DNA of 64,000 nt from Methylocystis sp. SC2 (GTDB lineage: Bacteria; Pseudomonadota; Alphaproteobacteria; Rhizobiales; Beijerinckiaceae). Positions 51,494 through 60,519 of this stretch are shown here, one piece after another (positions within the stretch are counted from its first letter, which is position 1; every line of letters begins with the position of its first letter). Where the stretch lies: assembly GCF_000304315.1 (NCBI RefSeq), contig NC_018485.1, positions 1,086,501 to 1,150,500 of the forward strand, given 5' to 3'. The translations under genes and the position numbers were made by a program. The notes below the pieces were generated by a model. It did not search any database, was not told where the DNA came from, and saw only the letters and a list, made by a program, of their open reading frames with translations.

Positions 51494-51721
51494 TCACACT
51501 TCGGAAAGCTTCATATCCGGCCGGTAATCTAAGCCTTCGACATCCTTGATCAAAGCCTGGCCGCAGATCACCCGGTTTTGCGTCGGGTCGAAGGTGAGCG
51601 AGGGCGATCCGTGGAGTCGCCAGCCGAGGCTCAACGCTTGCGTGACGCGATGGCAAAAGGCCGCGTCATCCGGCCCGGTGAGCAAGCGATAGGCGGTCAT
51701 CGCCTTGCGTTCGTCAGACAT
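51494..51721 (-). CDS. DUF1737 small protein
   Basis: A 75-residue protein containing the DUF1737 core: AYRLLTGPDDAAFCHRVTQA, LGWRLHGSPSLTFD and ICGQALIKD. The family is a short alpha/beta domain of unknown function common in proteobacteria. ATG 51721 is chosen because GGGAGAA lies just upstream. It is placed between era and recO, an uncommon insertion into this conserved gene order. Confidence 0.8.
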   Translation of the reverse strand: MSDERKAMTAYRLLTGPDDAAFCHRVTQALSLGWRLHGSPSLTFDPTQNRVICGQALIKDVEGLDYRPDMKLSEV

Positions 51722-51764
51722 CCAATTCTCCCGCGCCGCGCGAATCACCCGATCTTGGCCGATA

Positions 51765-52691
51765 TTATTCGCCCTTGGGGAAATCCAGGCGCATCTCCCG
51801 ATAGCGCTCTGGGTCGTCCGCCCAATTTTCGCGGACCTTCACGAACAGGAAGAGATGCACCTTCTGTTCGGCGGCCTCGGCGATCTCGCGGCGCGCCGCC
51901 TGACCGATGGCCTTGATGGTGCGCCCGCCCTCGCCGATGACGATCTTCTTCTGGCTGTCGCGCGCGACAAAGATCGTCTGCTCGATGCGCGCCGAGCCGT
52001 CCTTCTGATTGGTCCAGGAGTCGGTCTCGACCGTCGACTGATAGGGCAATTCGTCGTGCAGCCGCTCATAGATCTGCTCGCGGGTGATTTCCGAGGCGAG
52101 CAGCCGCAGCGGCGCGTCCGAGAGCTGATCCTCGGGATAGAGCCAGGGCGAGGGCCCCATGCGCCGCGCGAGCGCTTTGCGCAGATCGCCGACGCCGTCG
52201 CCTTTCAGCGCCGAGATCATGAAGGTTTCGTCGAATGTCTCGCGCGCGTTGAGCGTTTGCGCCAGCGCCAGCAGCCTTTCGCGGGGAATGAGATCGATCT
52301 TGTTCAGGACGAGGAGCTTGGGCGCCTTGGCGTGCTGAAGCTGCGTCAGTAGCGCGTCCACTTCTTCGTCGATCCCCTTGCGGGAGTCGACGAGCAGCGC
52401 GATCACGTCGGCGTCGGCGGCGCCCGAGAGCGCGCTCGCCACCATGGCGCGATCGAGCCGCCGCTTCGGCTTGAAGATGCCCGGCGTGTCGACGAGGATG
52501 ATCTGCGCCGCGCCCTCGATGGCGATGCCGCGAACCAGCGCCCGCGTCGTCTGCGCCTTGCGCGACACGATCGAGACCTTGGCGCCGACGAGTTGATTGA
52601 GCAGCGTCGACTTGCCGGCGTTGGGCGCGCCGACCAGCGCCGCGAAGCCGCAGCGCGTGTCCTCCCGCGCCAATTCGTCGTCGCCGCTCAT
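51765..52691 (-). CDS. era: GTPase Era
   Basis: A 308-residue Era, a GTPase with a C-terminal KH domain that binds the 3' end of 16S rRNA during 30S assembly. G1 is VGAPNAGKSTLLNQL, G2/G3 include SRKAQTTRALVRG and VDTPGIFKPKRRLD, G4 is LNKIDLI, and the KH motif is VIGEGGRTIKAIGQAAR. The start ATG overlaps the rnc stop codon (ATGA), the usual rnc-era coupling. Confidence 0.96.
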   Translation of the reverse strand: MSGDDELAREDTRCGFAALVGAPNAGKSTLLNQLVGAKVSIVSRKAQTTRALVRGIAIEGAAQIILVDTPGIFKPKRRLDRAMVASALSGAADADVIALLVDSRKGIDEEVDALLTQLQHAKAPKLLVLNKIDLIPRERLLALAQTLNARETFDETFMISALKGDGVGDLRKALARRMGPSPWLYPEDQLSDAPLRLLASEITREQIYERLHDELPYQSTVETDSWTNQKDGSARIEQTIFVARDSQKKIVIGEGGRTIKAIGQAARREIAEAAEQKVHLFLFVKVRENWADDPERYREMRLDFPKGE

Positions 52692-53395
52692 GTGTCGCCC
52701 TTTCCTGTGGCCGCGCCTTCGCGGGCCAGAAACGCCGCCGCAGCAGCCTGTTCCGCGACCCGTTTCGAGGCGCCCGACCCTGGCGCGGGCGCAAATCCCT
52801 GCACCTCCACGACGACCTCGAAGAAGGGCGCGTGGTCCGGTCCGCTGCGGGCGACGAGCCGGTAGCGGGGCGTGGCGAGGCCGCGCGCCTGAGCCCACTC
52901 CTGCAAGGCGGTCTTCGCGTCGCGCAAGTCCTGGCCGCTCGCCGCCATGCGGTCGCTGAACGCCTTGCGAACGATCTGTTCGGCGGCGGCGGCGCCCCCG
53001 TCGAGAAAGGCGGCGCCGATGATCGCTTCGCAAATGTCGCCGAGCAGGGCGCGTTTGCCGCGTCCGCCGGTCTGGGCCTCGCCCTCGCCGAGCCGCATCG
53101 CTGCGCCGACGCCCCAGGCTTCCGCCACCTCGGCGCAGGTCTCCTTGCGCACCAGCGCCGCAAGGCGGCGCGACAGCTCGCCCTCGCTCTCGTTTGGAAA
53201 GGCGTCATAGAGCATGTGCGCCACGGCGAGGCCGAGCACGCGGTCGCCCAAAAACTCCAGCCGCTCGTATGAATCGCGGCGGGCTGGCGAGGCGCTGACA
53301 TGCGTCAGCGCGCGGCCGAGCAGCGCCGGATCGGCGAAGTCATGTCCGATACGCGCCTCGAGATCAGCGAGCCCCTCGTCGCGGCTGCGCGTCAT
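52688..53395 (-). CDS. rnc: Ribonuclease III
   Basis: A 235-residue RNase III for rRNA and mRNA processing. The catalytic signature is YERLEFLGDRVLGLAVAHML, with further acidic residues in LLGDICEAIIGAAFLDGG; the C-terminal double-stranded RNA-binding domain follows (TALQEWAQARGLATPRY to the end). It starts at ATG 53395, 19 bases after lepB, and its stop overlaps the era start. Confidence 0.96.
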   Translation of the reverse strand: MTRSRDEGLADLEARIGHDFADPALLGRALTHVSASPARRDSYERLEFLGDRVLGLAVAHMLYDAFPNESEGELSRRLAALVRKETCAEVAEAWGVGAAMRLGEGEAQTGGRGKRALLGDICEAIIGAAFLDGGAAAAEQIVRKAFSDRMAASGQDLRDAKTALQEWAQARGLATPRYRLVARSGPDHAPFFEVVVEVQGFAPAPGSGASKRVAEQAAAAAFLAREGAATGKGDT

Positions 53396-53414
53396 GTCAC
53401 GCCTGCGCGTCCGA

Positions 53415-54203
53415 TCAATGAACGGGCCGGAACAGCCGGTCCCAACGCACCGACCACGGCCAGCGCCAGAAGGCGAGCGCCGATTCATCCTTCCTGACCG
53501 AGAAGAAGATGATCTCGGCGCGGCCCACGAGATTGACGAAGGGCACGAAGCCGACGCCGCCAAGCTCTGGCGCGATGCGCGAATCCGTGGAGTTGTCGCG
53601 ATTATCACCCATCATGAAATAGTGATCGGGCGGCACCACGAACAGATCGGTGTTGTCGTTGATGCCGTGATCGCCCTCGATTTCGATGATCGTATGTTCG
53701 ACCGCGGGATGATCGCCGTTGCCGGGGAGCGTTTCCTGATACGTAGTCACGGGGACTTCACGGCCTTCGCGGTTCTCCGTCACTTCCTTTTCGAGCGGCG
53801 TGCGGGGCACGATGACGCCGTTGATATAGAGCCGGCCGTCGATGACCTGGATGCGATCGCCCGGAAGGCCGATGACGCGCTTGATGTAGTCGGTCTCATT
53901 GTCCCGCGGCAGCTTGAAGACGATGACGTCGCCGCGGTTGGGGGGCGAAGCGAGAATGCGGCCGGAGAAAATGTCGGGGCCGAACGGCATCGAGTAATTC
54001 GAGTAGCCATAGGCGTATTTCGACACGAAAACATAATCGCCGATCAGCAAAGTCGGGATCATCGAGCCCGACGGAATATTGAACGGCTGAAAGAGCAGCG
54101 TGCGGATGACAAGCGCGATCGCCAGCGCCTGAAGGATGACCTTGATGGTTTCGAAAACCCCGCCCTCTTCGCGTTTTTCAGCCACCGGAACGTTCCTGCT
54201 CAA
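53415..54203 (-). CDS. lepB: Signal peptidase I
   Basis: A 262-residue type I signal peptidase with one N-terminal helix (VILQALAIALVIRTLLFQPF). The catalytic serine is in FNIPSGSMIPTLLIGDYVFV and the lysine base in YIKRVIGLPGDRIQ; the GDNRDNSTDSR box is also present. It starts at TTG 54203, supported by GAGGAG about 10 bases upstream. It removes signal peptides of exported proteins. In most alphaproteobacteria acpS stands between pdxJ and lepB; here that interval (54204-54432) has no gene. Confidence 0.95.
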   Translation of the reverse strand: MSRNVPVAEKREEGGVFETIKVILQALAIALVIRTLLFQPFNIPSGSMIPTLLIGDYVFVSKYAYGYSNYSMPFGPDIFSGRILASPPNRGDVIVFKLPRDNETDYIKRVIGLPGDRIQVIDGRLYINGVIVPRTPLEKEVTENREGREVPVTTYQETLPGNGDHPAVEHTIIEIEGDHGINDNTDLFVVPPDHYFMMGDNRDNSTDSRIAPELGGVGFVPFVNLVGRAEIIFFSVRKDESALAFWRWPWSVRWDRLFRPVH

Positions 54204-54432
54204 GCCGACTCACTCCTCATGCATTTGGGCGGCGTCGGCCCGCCCGGCCGCCCGGCTTATCACGCTACAGCTTCCATGAGAACCTTCGCCCGAGCCAAAG
54301 AGTAGGCGCGGGACGGCGTCAAATGGATGACCGCCCGCCACCTTAGCGCGCCCAGCCGGCGCGTCTCCGCCCGATCGGGATTAACGCTAACGCCGCGCCT
54401 GCGCTTGCCATCCGCCGCGCCGCGCCCCGGCC

Positions 54433-55188
54433 CTAGGAGGCGAGCGCCCGGCCCTGCGCCATCGCCTCGCGCATCCGCCGGATCGCCTCGGCGAGCCCGA
54501 CGAATATCGCCTCGCCGACGAGAAAATGGCCGATATTGAGTTCGATGATCTGCGGCAAGGCGCTCACGCGGCGCGCCGTCGCATAATCGAGGCCGTGGCC
54601 GGCGTGAATCTCGAGGCCGAGGGCGGCGCCATAGGCGGCGGCTTCGGCGACCCGCGCGAATTCCGCCTCGGCCCGGCCCATATCCCCGACCTCGACGGCG
54701 TGGCACCAGGCGCCCGTATGGAGCTCCACGACCGGCGCCTTGATGGAGACGGCCGCGTCGATCGCCTCGGCCGACGGCTCGATGAACAGCGACACGCGCA
54801 CGCCCTCTCGGGTCAGCTGGTCGACGTAAGGCAGCAGGTAATCGTGCTGGCCGACGACGTCGAGACCGCCTTCCGTCGTGCGCTCGGTGCGCTTTTCCGG
54901 CACGAGACAGACGGCGTGCGGCGCGGTCGCGACGGCGATGTCGAGCATCTGCTCGGTCGCCGCCATCTCAAAATTGAGCGGCTTCGAGATCGCCGCCTTC
55001 AGCCGCGCCATGTCCGCGTCATTGATGTGACGGCGGTCTTCGCGCAGATGCGCGGTGACGCCGTCGGCGCCGGCCTCAATGGCGAGCAGCGCGGCGCGAA
55101 CGGGGTCGGGCCGCGGCCCGCCGCGCGCGTTGCGGACGGTGGCGACATGATCGACGTTGACGCCGAGGCGAAGGGGTTTCGTGGTCAT
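54433..55188 (-). CDS. pdxJ: Pyridoxine 5'-phosphate synthase
   Basis: A 251-residue TIM-barrel enzyme that joins 1-deoxyxylulose 5-phosphate and aminoacetone phosphate to pyridoxine phosphate. [18 protein letters not shown] at the start, [24 protein letters not shown] and [15 protein letters not shown] are conserved. ATG 55188 gives the normal family length. It is upstream of lepB but separated by 229 non-coding bases. Confidence 0.95.
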   Translation of the reverse strand: MTTKPLRLGVNVDHVATVRNARGGPRPDPVRAALLAIEAGADGVTAHLREDRRHINDADMARLKAAISKPLNFEMAATEQMLDIAVATAPHAVCLVPEKRTERTTEGGLDVVGQHDYLLPYVDQLTREGVRVSLFIEPSAEAIDAAVSIKAPVVELHTGAWCHAVEVGDMGRAEAEFARVAEAAAYGAALGLEIHAGHGLDYATARRVSALPQIIELNIGHFLVGEAIFVGLAEAIRRMREAMAQGRALAS

Positions 55189-55302
55189 GCCGCTCTCATA
55201 GCGCGCAGGCGGACGGTTTGTCATTGGGCGTGCGGCCGGCGCGACGGCGCAAAGAGCAATTTCAGTCAGGAAGCCGGCCGTTGCGCTTGCTACGATGCAA
55301 AC

Positions 55303-56184
55303 ATGGAGACCAAGACAAGACGAAAGGAAGCTGACTATGCGCGGCGCATCAATCGCGTGCTGGATTACATCGACAAGCATCTCGACGAAGAGCTGACCAT
55401 CGACGCGCTGAGCGAAGTCGCGAACTTCTCAAAATTCCACTTCCTTCGGCAATTCTCCCAGCACTGCGGGATCAGCCTCTCGCGCTACGTTCAATTCATG
55501 AGGCTGAAGCGCGCCGCTTACCGACTCGCCTTCAATCCCACCGCGCCGATCATCGACGTCGCTTTGGATTCGGGGTTTGAAAATCCGGAATCCTTTTCCC
55601 GCGCCTTCAAAGCCGCATTTGGCCAAACGCCCAGCGCGTTCCGCAAGACGCCGGACTGGGCGTCATGGAGCGCGCGATCTCGAATAAGCCTCCCACCCAG
55701 TGAAAGGACGAAAGACATGGACGTAAAGATCATCGAGGTCGAACCCGTGTTGGTCGCGGCGCTCGAACATCGCGGCGCGCCGGCGCTGCTCAACGACTCA
55801 GTGCAGCGCTTCATCGCCTGGCGCAAGTCGTCCGGGCTTTCTCCGGTCAGCCGATGCGAGACCTATGGCGTGCCCTATAACGACCCCAATACGACGCCGC
55901 CGGAGGAGTTTCGCTTCGATATTTGCGGCTCGGCGCCGGCGCCGGTTCCCGCCAATGAACAGGGCGTCGTCACCAAGACGATCCCAGGCGGGCGCTGCGC
56001 CATGACGATCCATGCTGGCTCGCGCGAGCGGATCGACGAGACCGTCTATGCGCTTTATCGCGACTGGCTGCCGGATTCAGGTGAAGAGCTGCGGGATTTC
56101 CCGGTCTATTTCCACTATCTGAACCTCGATCACGACACGCCCGAACACCGCCATCTGACCGAGGTTTATCTGCCGCTGAAATAG
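55303..56184 (+). CDS. AraC-family regulator with GyrI-like effector domain
   Basis: A 293-residue protein. The N-terminal 110 residues hold two helix-turn-helix motifs of the AraC type ([59 protein letters not shown]). The C-terminal half is a GyrI/SbmC-like small-molecule-binding domain ([32 protein letters not shown]). Relatives (Rob- or RamA-like regulators with effector domains) sense drugs or organic compounds. It stands in an accessory insert between pdxJ and rsh. ATG 55303 is the first residue of [11 protein letters not shown]. Confidence 0.9.
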   Translation: METKTRRKEADYARRINRVLDYIDKHLDEELTIDALSEVANFSKFHFLRQFSQHCGISLSRYVQFMRLKRAAYRLAFNPTAPIIDVALDSGFENPESFSRAFKAAFGQTPSAFRKTPDWASWSARSRISLPPSERTKDMDVKIIEVEPVLVAALEHRGAPALLNDSVQRFIAWRKSSGLSPVSRCETYGVPYNDPNTTPPEEFRFDICGSAPAPVPANEQGVVTKTIPGGRCAMTIHAGSRERIDETVYALYRDWLPDSGEELRDFPVYFHYLNLDHDTPEHRHLTEVYLPLK

Positions 56185-56204
56185 CGGCCGGCGGGCGGCG
56201 CCGA

Positions 56205-56225
56205 TGTGTTGCAGTTGTCAACACA
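56205..56225 (+). promoter_or_regulatory. Candidate TacA operator
   Basis: A perfect inverted repeat TGTGTTG-(7)-CAACACA lies 18 bases before the antitoxin start codon. DUF1778 antitoxins repress their own operons by binding such palindromes near the start, so this is a plausible autoregulatory site. Confidence 0.55.
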
Positions 56226-56243
56226 CATTGATATGATACCGAA

Positions 56244-56537
56244 ATGACCGCTCGCCCCCGCCAATCCGCCGAAGTCAATATTCATCTGCGCGCCCGAGCG
56301 CGGGACAAGAAGCTGATCGACCAGGCGGCGGAACTGGTGGGATCGAACCGTTCGCAATTCATGATGGCCTCGGCGCTCAAAGAGGCCAAAAACATTCTGC
56401 TCGACCAATCGACCCTCTACGCCGACGCGAAAACTTTCAAAAAAATCATGGACTGGATGGATGCCGAAGCGACGCAAGACGAGGCGGCGGGCATGAAGCG
56501 CATCCTTCAAGCCAAAGCCCCGTGGCAGAGTGACTGA
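56244..56537 (+). CDS. tacA: DUF1778 antitoxin (TacA-like)
   Basis: A 97-residue protein with an N-terminal ribbon-helix-helix DNA-binding region (SAEVNIHLRARARDKKLIDQ, AAELVGSNRSQFMMASAL) and a C-terminal tail (KKIMDWMDAEATQDEAAG) expected to wrap the toxin. DUF1778 proteins neutralise GNAT-type toxins that acetylate charged tRNAs. Its stop codon overlaps the toxin start by 8 bases. A palindromic candidate operator precedes it. Confidence 0.88.
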   Translation: MTARPRQSAEVNIHLRARARDKKLIDQAAELVGSNRSQFMMASALKEAKNILLDQSTLYADAKTFKKIMDWMDAEATQDEAAGMKRILQAKAPWQSD

Positions 56538-57048
56538 CGCAGCGCCTTTATTCAGCCCGCCCGTTTTATTGACGCAAGCGCATGACACGGCGTCTTTCGA
56601 CTGTGGCGAACCCGTGCTCGATGACTGGCTGCGCAATCGCGCATGGCCCAATCTGCAAGTCGCGGCCAGCCGCACCTATGTGATTTGCCCCGCTGGATCT
56701 GGCCGGATTATCGGCTATTTCGCCTTGAGCATGGGGCAAATCCTCGCGCAGGACGTCAAAGGCTTCATGCGCCGGAACATGCCGAGACAGATTCCGGCGG
56801 TGACGCTCGGGCGTCTGGCGATCGATCGCGCGTGGCAGGGGAAGGGATTGGGGCGCGCGCTGCTCGCCGATGTGGTGCGGCGGTCGCTGCGGGCGGGGGC
56901 GGAGGTCTCGGCGCGGCTGGTGATCGTCCATGCGATCTCGCCCGCCGCCGAAGCCTTTTACCTACATCACGGATTCACCCGCCTGCCAGGGGAGGCCCCG
57001 ACTCTCGCCCTCGATTTGCTTAAGCTGCAAAAGCTGTCGAAGATGTAA
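56530..57048 (+). CDS. tacT: GNAT-fold acetyltransferase toxin (TacT-like)
   Basis: A 172-residue GNAT protein starting at GTG 56530 within the end of the antitoxin gene. The acetyl-CoA site is IPAVTLGRLAIDRAWQGKGLGRALLADVV, with the Q/R-x-x-G-x-G/A loop as WQGKGLGRA; the family's ending around AEAFYLHHGFTRLPG contains the catalytic tyrosine. TacT toxins acetylate the amino group of aminoacyl-tRNA and stop translation. Together with the DUF1778 partner it forms a type II toxin-antitoxin module. Confidence 0.88.
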   Translation: MTDAAPLFSPPVLLTQAHDTASFDCGEPVLDDWLRNRAWPNLQVAASRTYVICPAGSGRIIGYFALSMGQILAQDVKGFMRRNMPRQIPAVTLGRLAIDRAWQGKGLGRALLADVVRRSLRAGAEVSARLVIVHAISPAAEAFYLHHGFTRLPGEAPTLALDLLKLQKLSKM

Positions 57049-57206
57049 CGCTGCCGGCCGTCAAGAAAGCAGCACCCCGTCTGATCGGCACGCTTTAACG
57101 GATGCAACGAAGAGCGTCGCTAGGTGCGGGCGAGGTCAGCACAGCCACATTTCACATTGTAGAACGGTGGCGCGGCGATCGACTCGCTTTCTTTCTAGGC
57201 TATAGC

Positions 57207-57659
57207 TCAACGCGGAGATATGCACTGACCGGAACAGCCCGTCGCGTCGCACTCCCAGATTTCGACACCCGGTGGGATAAGATGGCCGTAGTTGCGTAAA
57301 TAATACTCAGCAAGCGACTGATTGCTCCGGACACTCCGGAGCACCAGAAGTATTTTCCTGTACCGGTCCGGCGCGATATGAAAGTACAGCATCGACTCAT
57401 TCCAAACAGTAATTTTTGCGCTTGGAATGTTGCCCCCCTGCGTCCAGTTGTGTGATTTGCACTCCACGACGACAGCTGGATCGCTCGATCCCAGATCGAA
57501 CTTTCTGATTTTTCTCTTGGCAAAACCCACTTCCACGCCAAAGTTGCTAATCAAATCGATGCCTTGGCGGGCAAAAAACAACTGCGCCGCTTGCTCGAAC
57601 TCCCTTCCTGCATGCGCATTGCTGATGGAACCGACACGCTGAAAATTGTTGACGTCCAT
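57207..57659 (-). CDS. Stand-alone PD-(D/E)XK nuclease-like protein
   Basis: A 150-residue protein. ATG 57659 is chosen from GGAGATTAAA just upstream; it starts 12 bases after the rsh stop region on the same strand. The nuclease-like core shows GREFEQAAQLFFARQGIDLI, then KFDLGSSDPAVVVECKSHNW, where D (FDLG) and E-x-K (ECK) make a PD-(D/E)XK pattern, followed by GGNIPSAKITVWNESMLYFH. The C-terminus has YGHLIPPGVEIWE. This is a widespread single-domain family of unknown role; a restriction-like or repair nuclease is possible. More AT-rich than neighbours, part of the accessory insert. Confidence 0.75.
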   Translation of the reverse strand: MDVNNFQRVGSISNAHAGREFEQAAQLFFARQGIDLISNFGVEVGFAKRKIRKFDLGSSDPAVVVECKSHNWTQGGNIPSAKITVWNESMLYFHIAPDRYRKILLVLRSVRSNQSLAEYYLRNYGHLIPPGVEIWECDATGCSGQCISPR

Positions 57660-57671
57660 TTTAATCTCCAA

Positions 57672-59879
57672 CTACCCAATCATCCGCTCGACCTTGCTCA
57701 CCAAAGCGCTCGCGCGCAGCCGCGTGACGACGCCGTTCAGATGCTTGAGATCGGCGACTTCGAGATCGAAGGTCATTTCGCGGAAATCCGGCGAATGCGC
57801 CTTGAAGCTGATGTTGTCGATATTGGCGCCCGTCTCGCCGATCAGCGTCGCCAGCGCCCCGAGCGTGCCCGGCTCGTTGATCGCGGTGACGACGAGCCGC
57901 GCGGGAAACAGCGCCGAGGAGCCGGCTTCGATATCCCAGCGCACGTCGAGCCAGCGTTCGGGCTGATCGTCGAAGGCGGTGAGCGACGGCGACTGGATCG
58001 GATAGATGGTGATGCCTTCGCCCGGCGTGAAAATGCCGACGATGCGGTCGCCCGGCACGGCGCCGCCGTCGGGCGCGAAACGCACCGGCGCGTCGCCGCG
58101 CAGCCCGCGAATCGGAATCGCGCCGCCGCCCTCTTTCGCGCCGGGCGCTTTGAAGACGACATTGGCGTTCGCCTTGACGCCGAACCAGCCCGGCTCCCCC
58201 GGTCCGATGGCGGTCGGCGCGGCTTTGCGCTCTTCGCTGAAATCCGGATAGACCGCTTTGACGACGTCGCCCGAATAGATTTCGCCGCGGCCCACGGCGG
58301 CGAGCGCGTCTTCGACCGACGGGCGCGCGAGCCTGGTCAGCGCCGCCTTCAGTTTCTCTTCGCTCCAGACGCGGCCGGCGCGCTCGAAGGCGCGTTCGAC
58401 GATCTGGCGGCCGAGCCCGGCATATTGCTGGCGGACAGCGTCGCGCGTCGCGCGTCGGATCGCGGCGCGCGCCTTGCCGGTCGCCACCGCGCCCTCCCAG
58501 GCGGCAGGGGGCACATGCCCCTCGGCGCGGATGATCTCGACCTCGTCGCCGTTTTTCAGCTGCGACAACACCGGGGCGACGCGTCCGTTGATCTTCGCGC
58601 CAACGGCTGAATCGCCGAGCTTGGTGTGCACGGCGTAGGCGAAATCGATCGGCGTCGCGCCGCGCGGCAGCGCGATCAATCCGCCCTTCGGCGTGAAGCA
58701 GAACACTTGATCCTGAAACAGTTCGAGGCGCGTATGCTCTAGAAATTCCTCTGGATTGTCGCCATGCGCGAGGAGATCGAGCGTTTCCTGCAGCCAGCGG
58801 AAGGCGCGGCTTTCCTTGGCGAGCTGCTCGCGGCCATGCGCGCCGACCGCATCCTTGTAGAGCGCGTGCGCGGCGATGCCGAAGCGCGCGATCTCATGCA
58901 TTTCGGCGGTGCGAATCTGAAGTTCGACGCGCTGGTGGCCGGGGCCGATGACGGTCGTGTGGATCGAACGATAGTCGTTCTGTTTCGGCGTCGAGATGTA
59001 ATCCTTGAAGCGGCCGGGGACGTTGGGCCACTTCGTATGCACGACGCCGAGCGCGCGATAGCAATCCTCCACCGCCCCGACGATGATCCGAAACCCGAAG
59101 ATGTCGGACAATTGCTCGAAGGAGATCGACTTGCGCTCCATCTTGCGCCACACGGAAAAGGTCGTCTTCTGGCGTCCGGTGACCGCCGCGGTGATGCCGC
59201 GGGCCTCGAACTCCTTGGTGAGTTCGTCCTCGATGCGCTTGATGATGCGTCCGTTCTTCGCGCGCAGATCATGCAGCCGCTGCTCGATGGTCTGATGCGC
59301 TTCCGGCATCAAATGCCGAAAGGCGAGGCCCTCCAGTTCCTCGCGCAGCCGCTGCATGCCCATGCGGCCGGCGAGCGGCGCATAAATGTCGAGCGTCTCC
59401 TGAGCGATGCGCGCGCGCTTTTCCTGTGGGACGAAATGCAGCGTGCGCATATTGTGTAGGCGGTCGGCGAGTTTGACGAGCAGCACGCGCACGTCTTCGG
59501 CGACGGCGAGCAGCAATTTGCGGAAGTTCTCGCCCTGCCGCGCCTGTTTGGTGACCAGATCGAGCTTCTCGATCTTGGTCAGCCCTTCGACCAGCTTGCC
59601 GATCTGTTCGCCGAACAGCCGGTCGATCTCTTCGCGCGTCGCGTCGGTGTCTTCGAGCGTATCGTGCAGCACCGCCGCGACGATCGTCGCGTCGTCGAGC
59701 TTCAGATCGGTGAGGATCGCCGCGACTTCGAGCGGGTGCGAAAAATAAGGATCGCCGGAGGCGCGGGTTTGCGCCCCATGCGCCTTCATCGCGTAGACAT
59801 AGGCCCGGTTTAGCAAATCCTCGTCGACGCGCGGGTTATATTTCCGCACGCGTTCGACAAGCTCGTACTGACGCATCAT
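57672..59879 (-). CDS. rsh: Bifunctional (p)ppGpp synthetase/hydrolase
   Basis: A 735-residue RelA/SpoT protein. The N-terminal HD hydrolase domain is intact (YFSHPLEVAAILTDLKLDDA, AAVLHDTLEDTDATREEIDR), the synthetase domain has FKDYISTPKQNDYRSIHTTV, followed by the TGS domain (VFCFTPKGGLIALPRGATPI) and a C-terminal ACT domain (LVVTAINEPGTLGALATLIG). Both activities are therefore expected; this is the single Rsh of alphaproteobacteria, controlling the stringent response. rpoZ lies upstream, the conserved order. Confidence 0.95.
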   Translation of the reverse strand: MMRQYELVERVRKYNPRVDEDLLNRAYVYAMKAHGAQTRASGDPYFSHPLEVAAILTDLKLDDATIVAAVLHDTLEDTDATREEIDRLFGEQIGKLVEGLTKIEKLDLVTKQARQGENFRKLLLAVAEDVRVLLVKLADRLHNMRTLHFVPQEKRARIAQETLDIYAPLAGRMGMQRLREELEGLAFRHLMPEAHQTIEQRLHDLRAKNGRIIKRIEDELTKEFEARGITAAVTGRQKTTFSVWRKMERKSISFEQLSDIFGFRIIVGAVEDCYRALGVVHTKWPNVPGRFKDYISTPKQNDYRSIHTTVIGPGHQRVELQIRTAEMHEIARFGIAAHALYKDAVGAHGREQLAKESRAFRWLQETLDLLAHGDNPEEFLEHTRLELFQDQVFCFTPKGGLIALPRGATPIDFAYAVHTKLGDSAVGAKINGRVAPVLSQLKNGDEVEIIRAEGHVPPAAWEGAVATGKARAAIRRATRDAVRQQYAGLGRQIVERAFERAGRVWSEEKLKAALTRLARPSVEDALAAVGRGEIYSGDVVKAVYPDFSEERKAAPTAIGPGEPGWFGVKANANVVFKAPGAKEGGGAIPIRGLRGDAPVRFAPDGGAVPGDRIVGIFTPGEGITIYPIQSPSLTAFDDQPERWLDVRWDIEAGSSALFPARLVVTAINEPGTLGALATLIGETGANIDNISFKAHSPDFREMTFDLEVADLKHLNGVVTRLRASALVSKVERMIG

Positions 59880-60132
59880 GCGCGTGGCGCCAAAGACTGG
59901 TTATGCGCCGACCCGGCCGCCGCCCATGCGCAAGTTCCACGCGACAGGCAAGCGAGCGGCGCCGGAGCGGCGCGTGTGTCGAGCGAGGATAGCGCAGGCC
60001 AGCCGCCATGACCAACGGCGACGAAGACCAACGGCGAGGATGACCGACGGCGAGGGCGCGAAGGGCGGCGTGGCGGAGGCGTCGCGGCGGAGAGGCATCG
60101 CCGACGCCCCGCCAGCGGGGATCGGGCCGACC

Positions 60133-60519
60133 CTACTCCGCTTCGTCCTCGACCTCGGCGGGCGGAACCAGCCCTTCGAGACCGCGCAGCAGGTCTTCTT
60201 CCGTCATCCGGTCGAACTGGCCCTCGACTTCGAGTTCGCCGGCGACCGCAGGGGTCAAGGCCGGCGCCGCTTCGGCCTCCGGCTCGTCGACCTCGACGTG
60301 ATGCTGCAGCGAGTGGATGAAATCCTCGGAAAGGTCTTCCGGGGCGAGCGCCGATTCAGCGATCTCGCGCAGGGCGACCACCGGATTTTTGTCGCGGTCG
60401 CGATCCACGAGGATCGGCTGACCCGACGAGATGTTCCGCGCCCGATGCGCCGCGAGAAGGACGAGGTCGAAGCGATTTTCGATCTTGTCGACGCAATCTT
60501 CGACAGTAACGCGCGCCAT
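60133..60519 (-). CDS. rpoZ: RNA polymerase omega subunit
   Basis: A 128-residue omega subunit: [20 protein letters not shown], then [20 protein letters not shown] and [11 protein letters not shown]. The C-terminal 45 residues are an acidic extension typical of alphaproteobacterial omega. It assembles with beta' and, where present, is part of the ppGpp site. It lies upstream of rsh, matching the functional link to the stringent response. Confidence 0.95.
   Translation of the reverse strand: MARVTVEDCVDKIENRFDLVLLAAHRARNISSGQPILVDRDRDKNPVVALREIAESALAPEDLSEDFIHSLQHHVEVDEPEAEAAPALTPAVAGELEVEGQFDRMTEEDLLRGLEGLVPPAEVEDEAE

Noticed and set aside
54260-54706. Possible acpS in the pdxJ-lepB gap
   Set aside because: The only minus-strand frame crossing the gap overlaps pdxJ out of frame, is Arg/Gly-rich, and lacks any AcpS motif.
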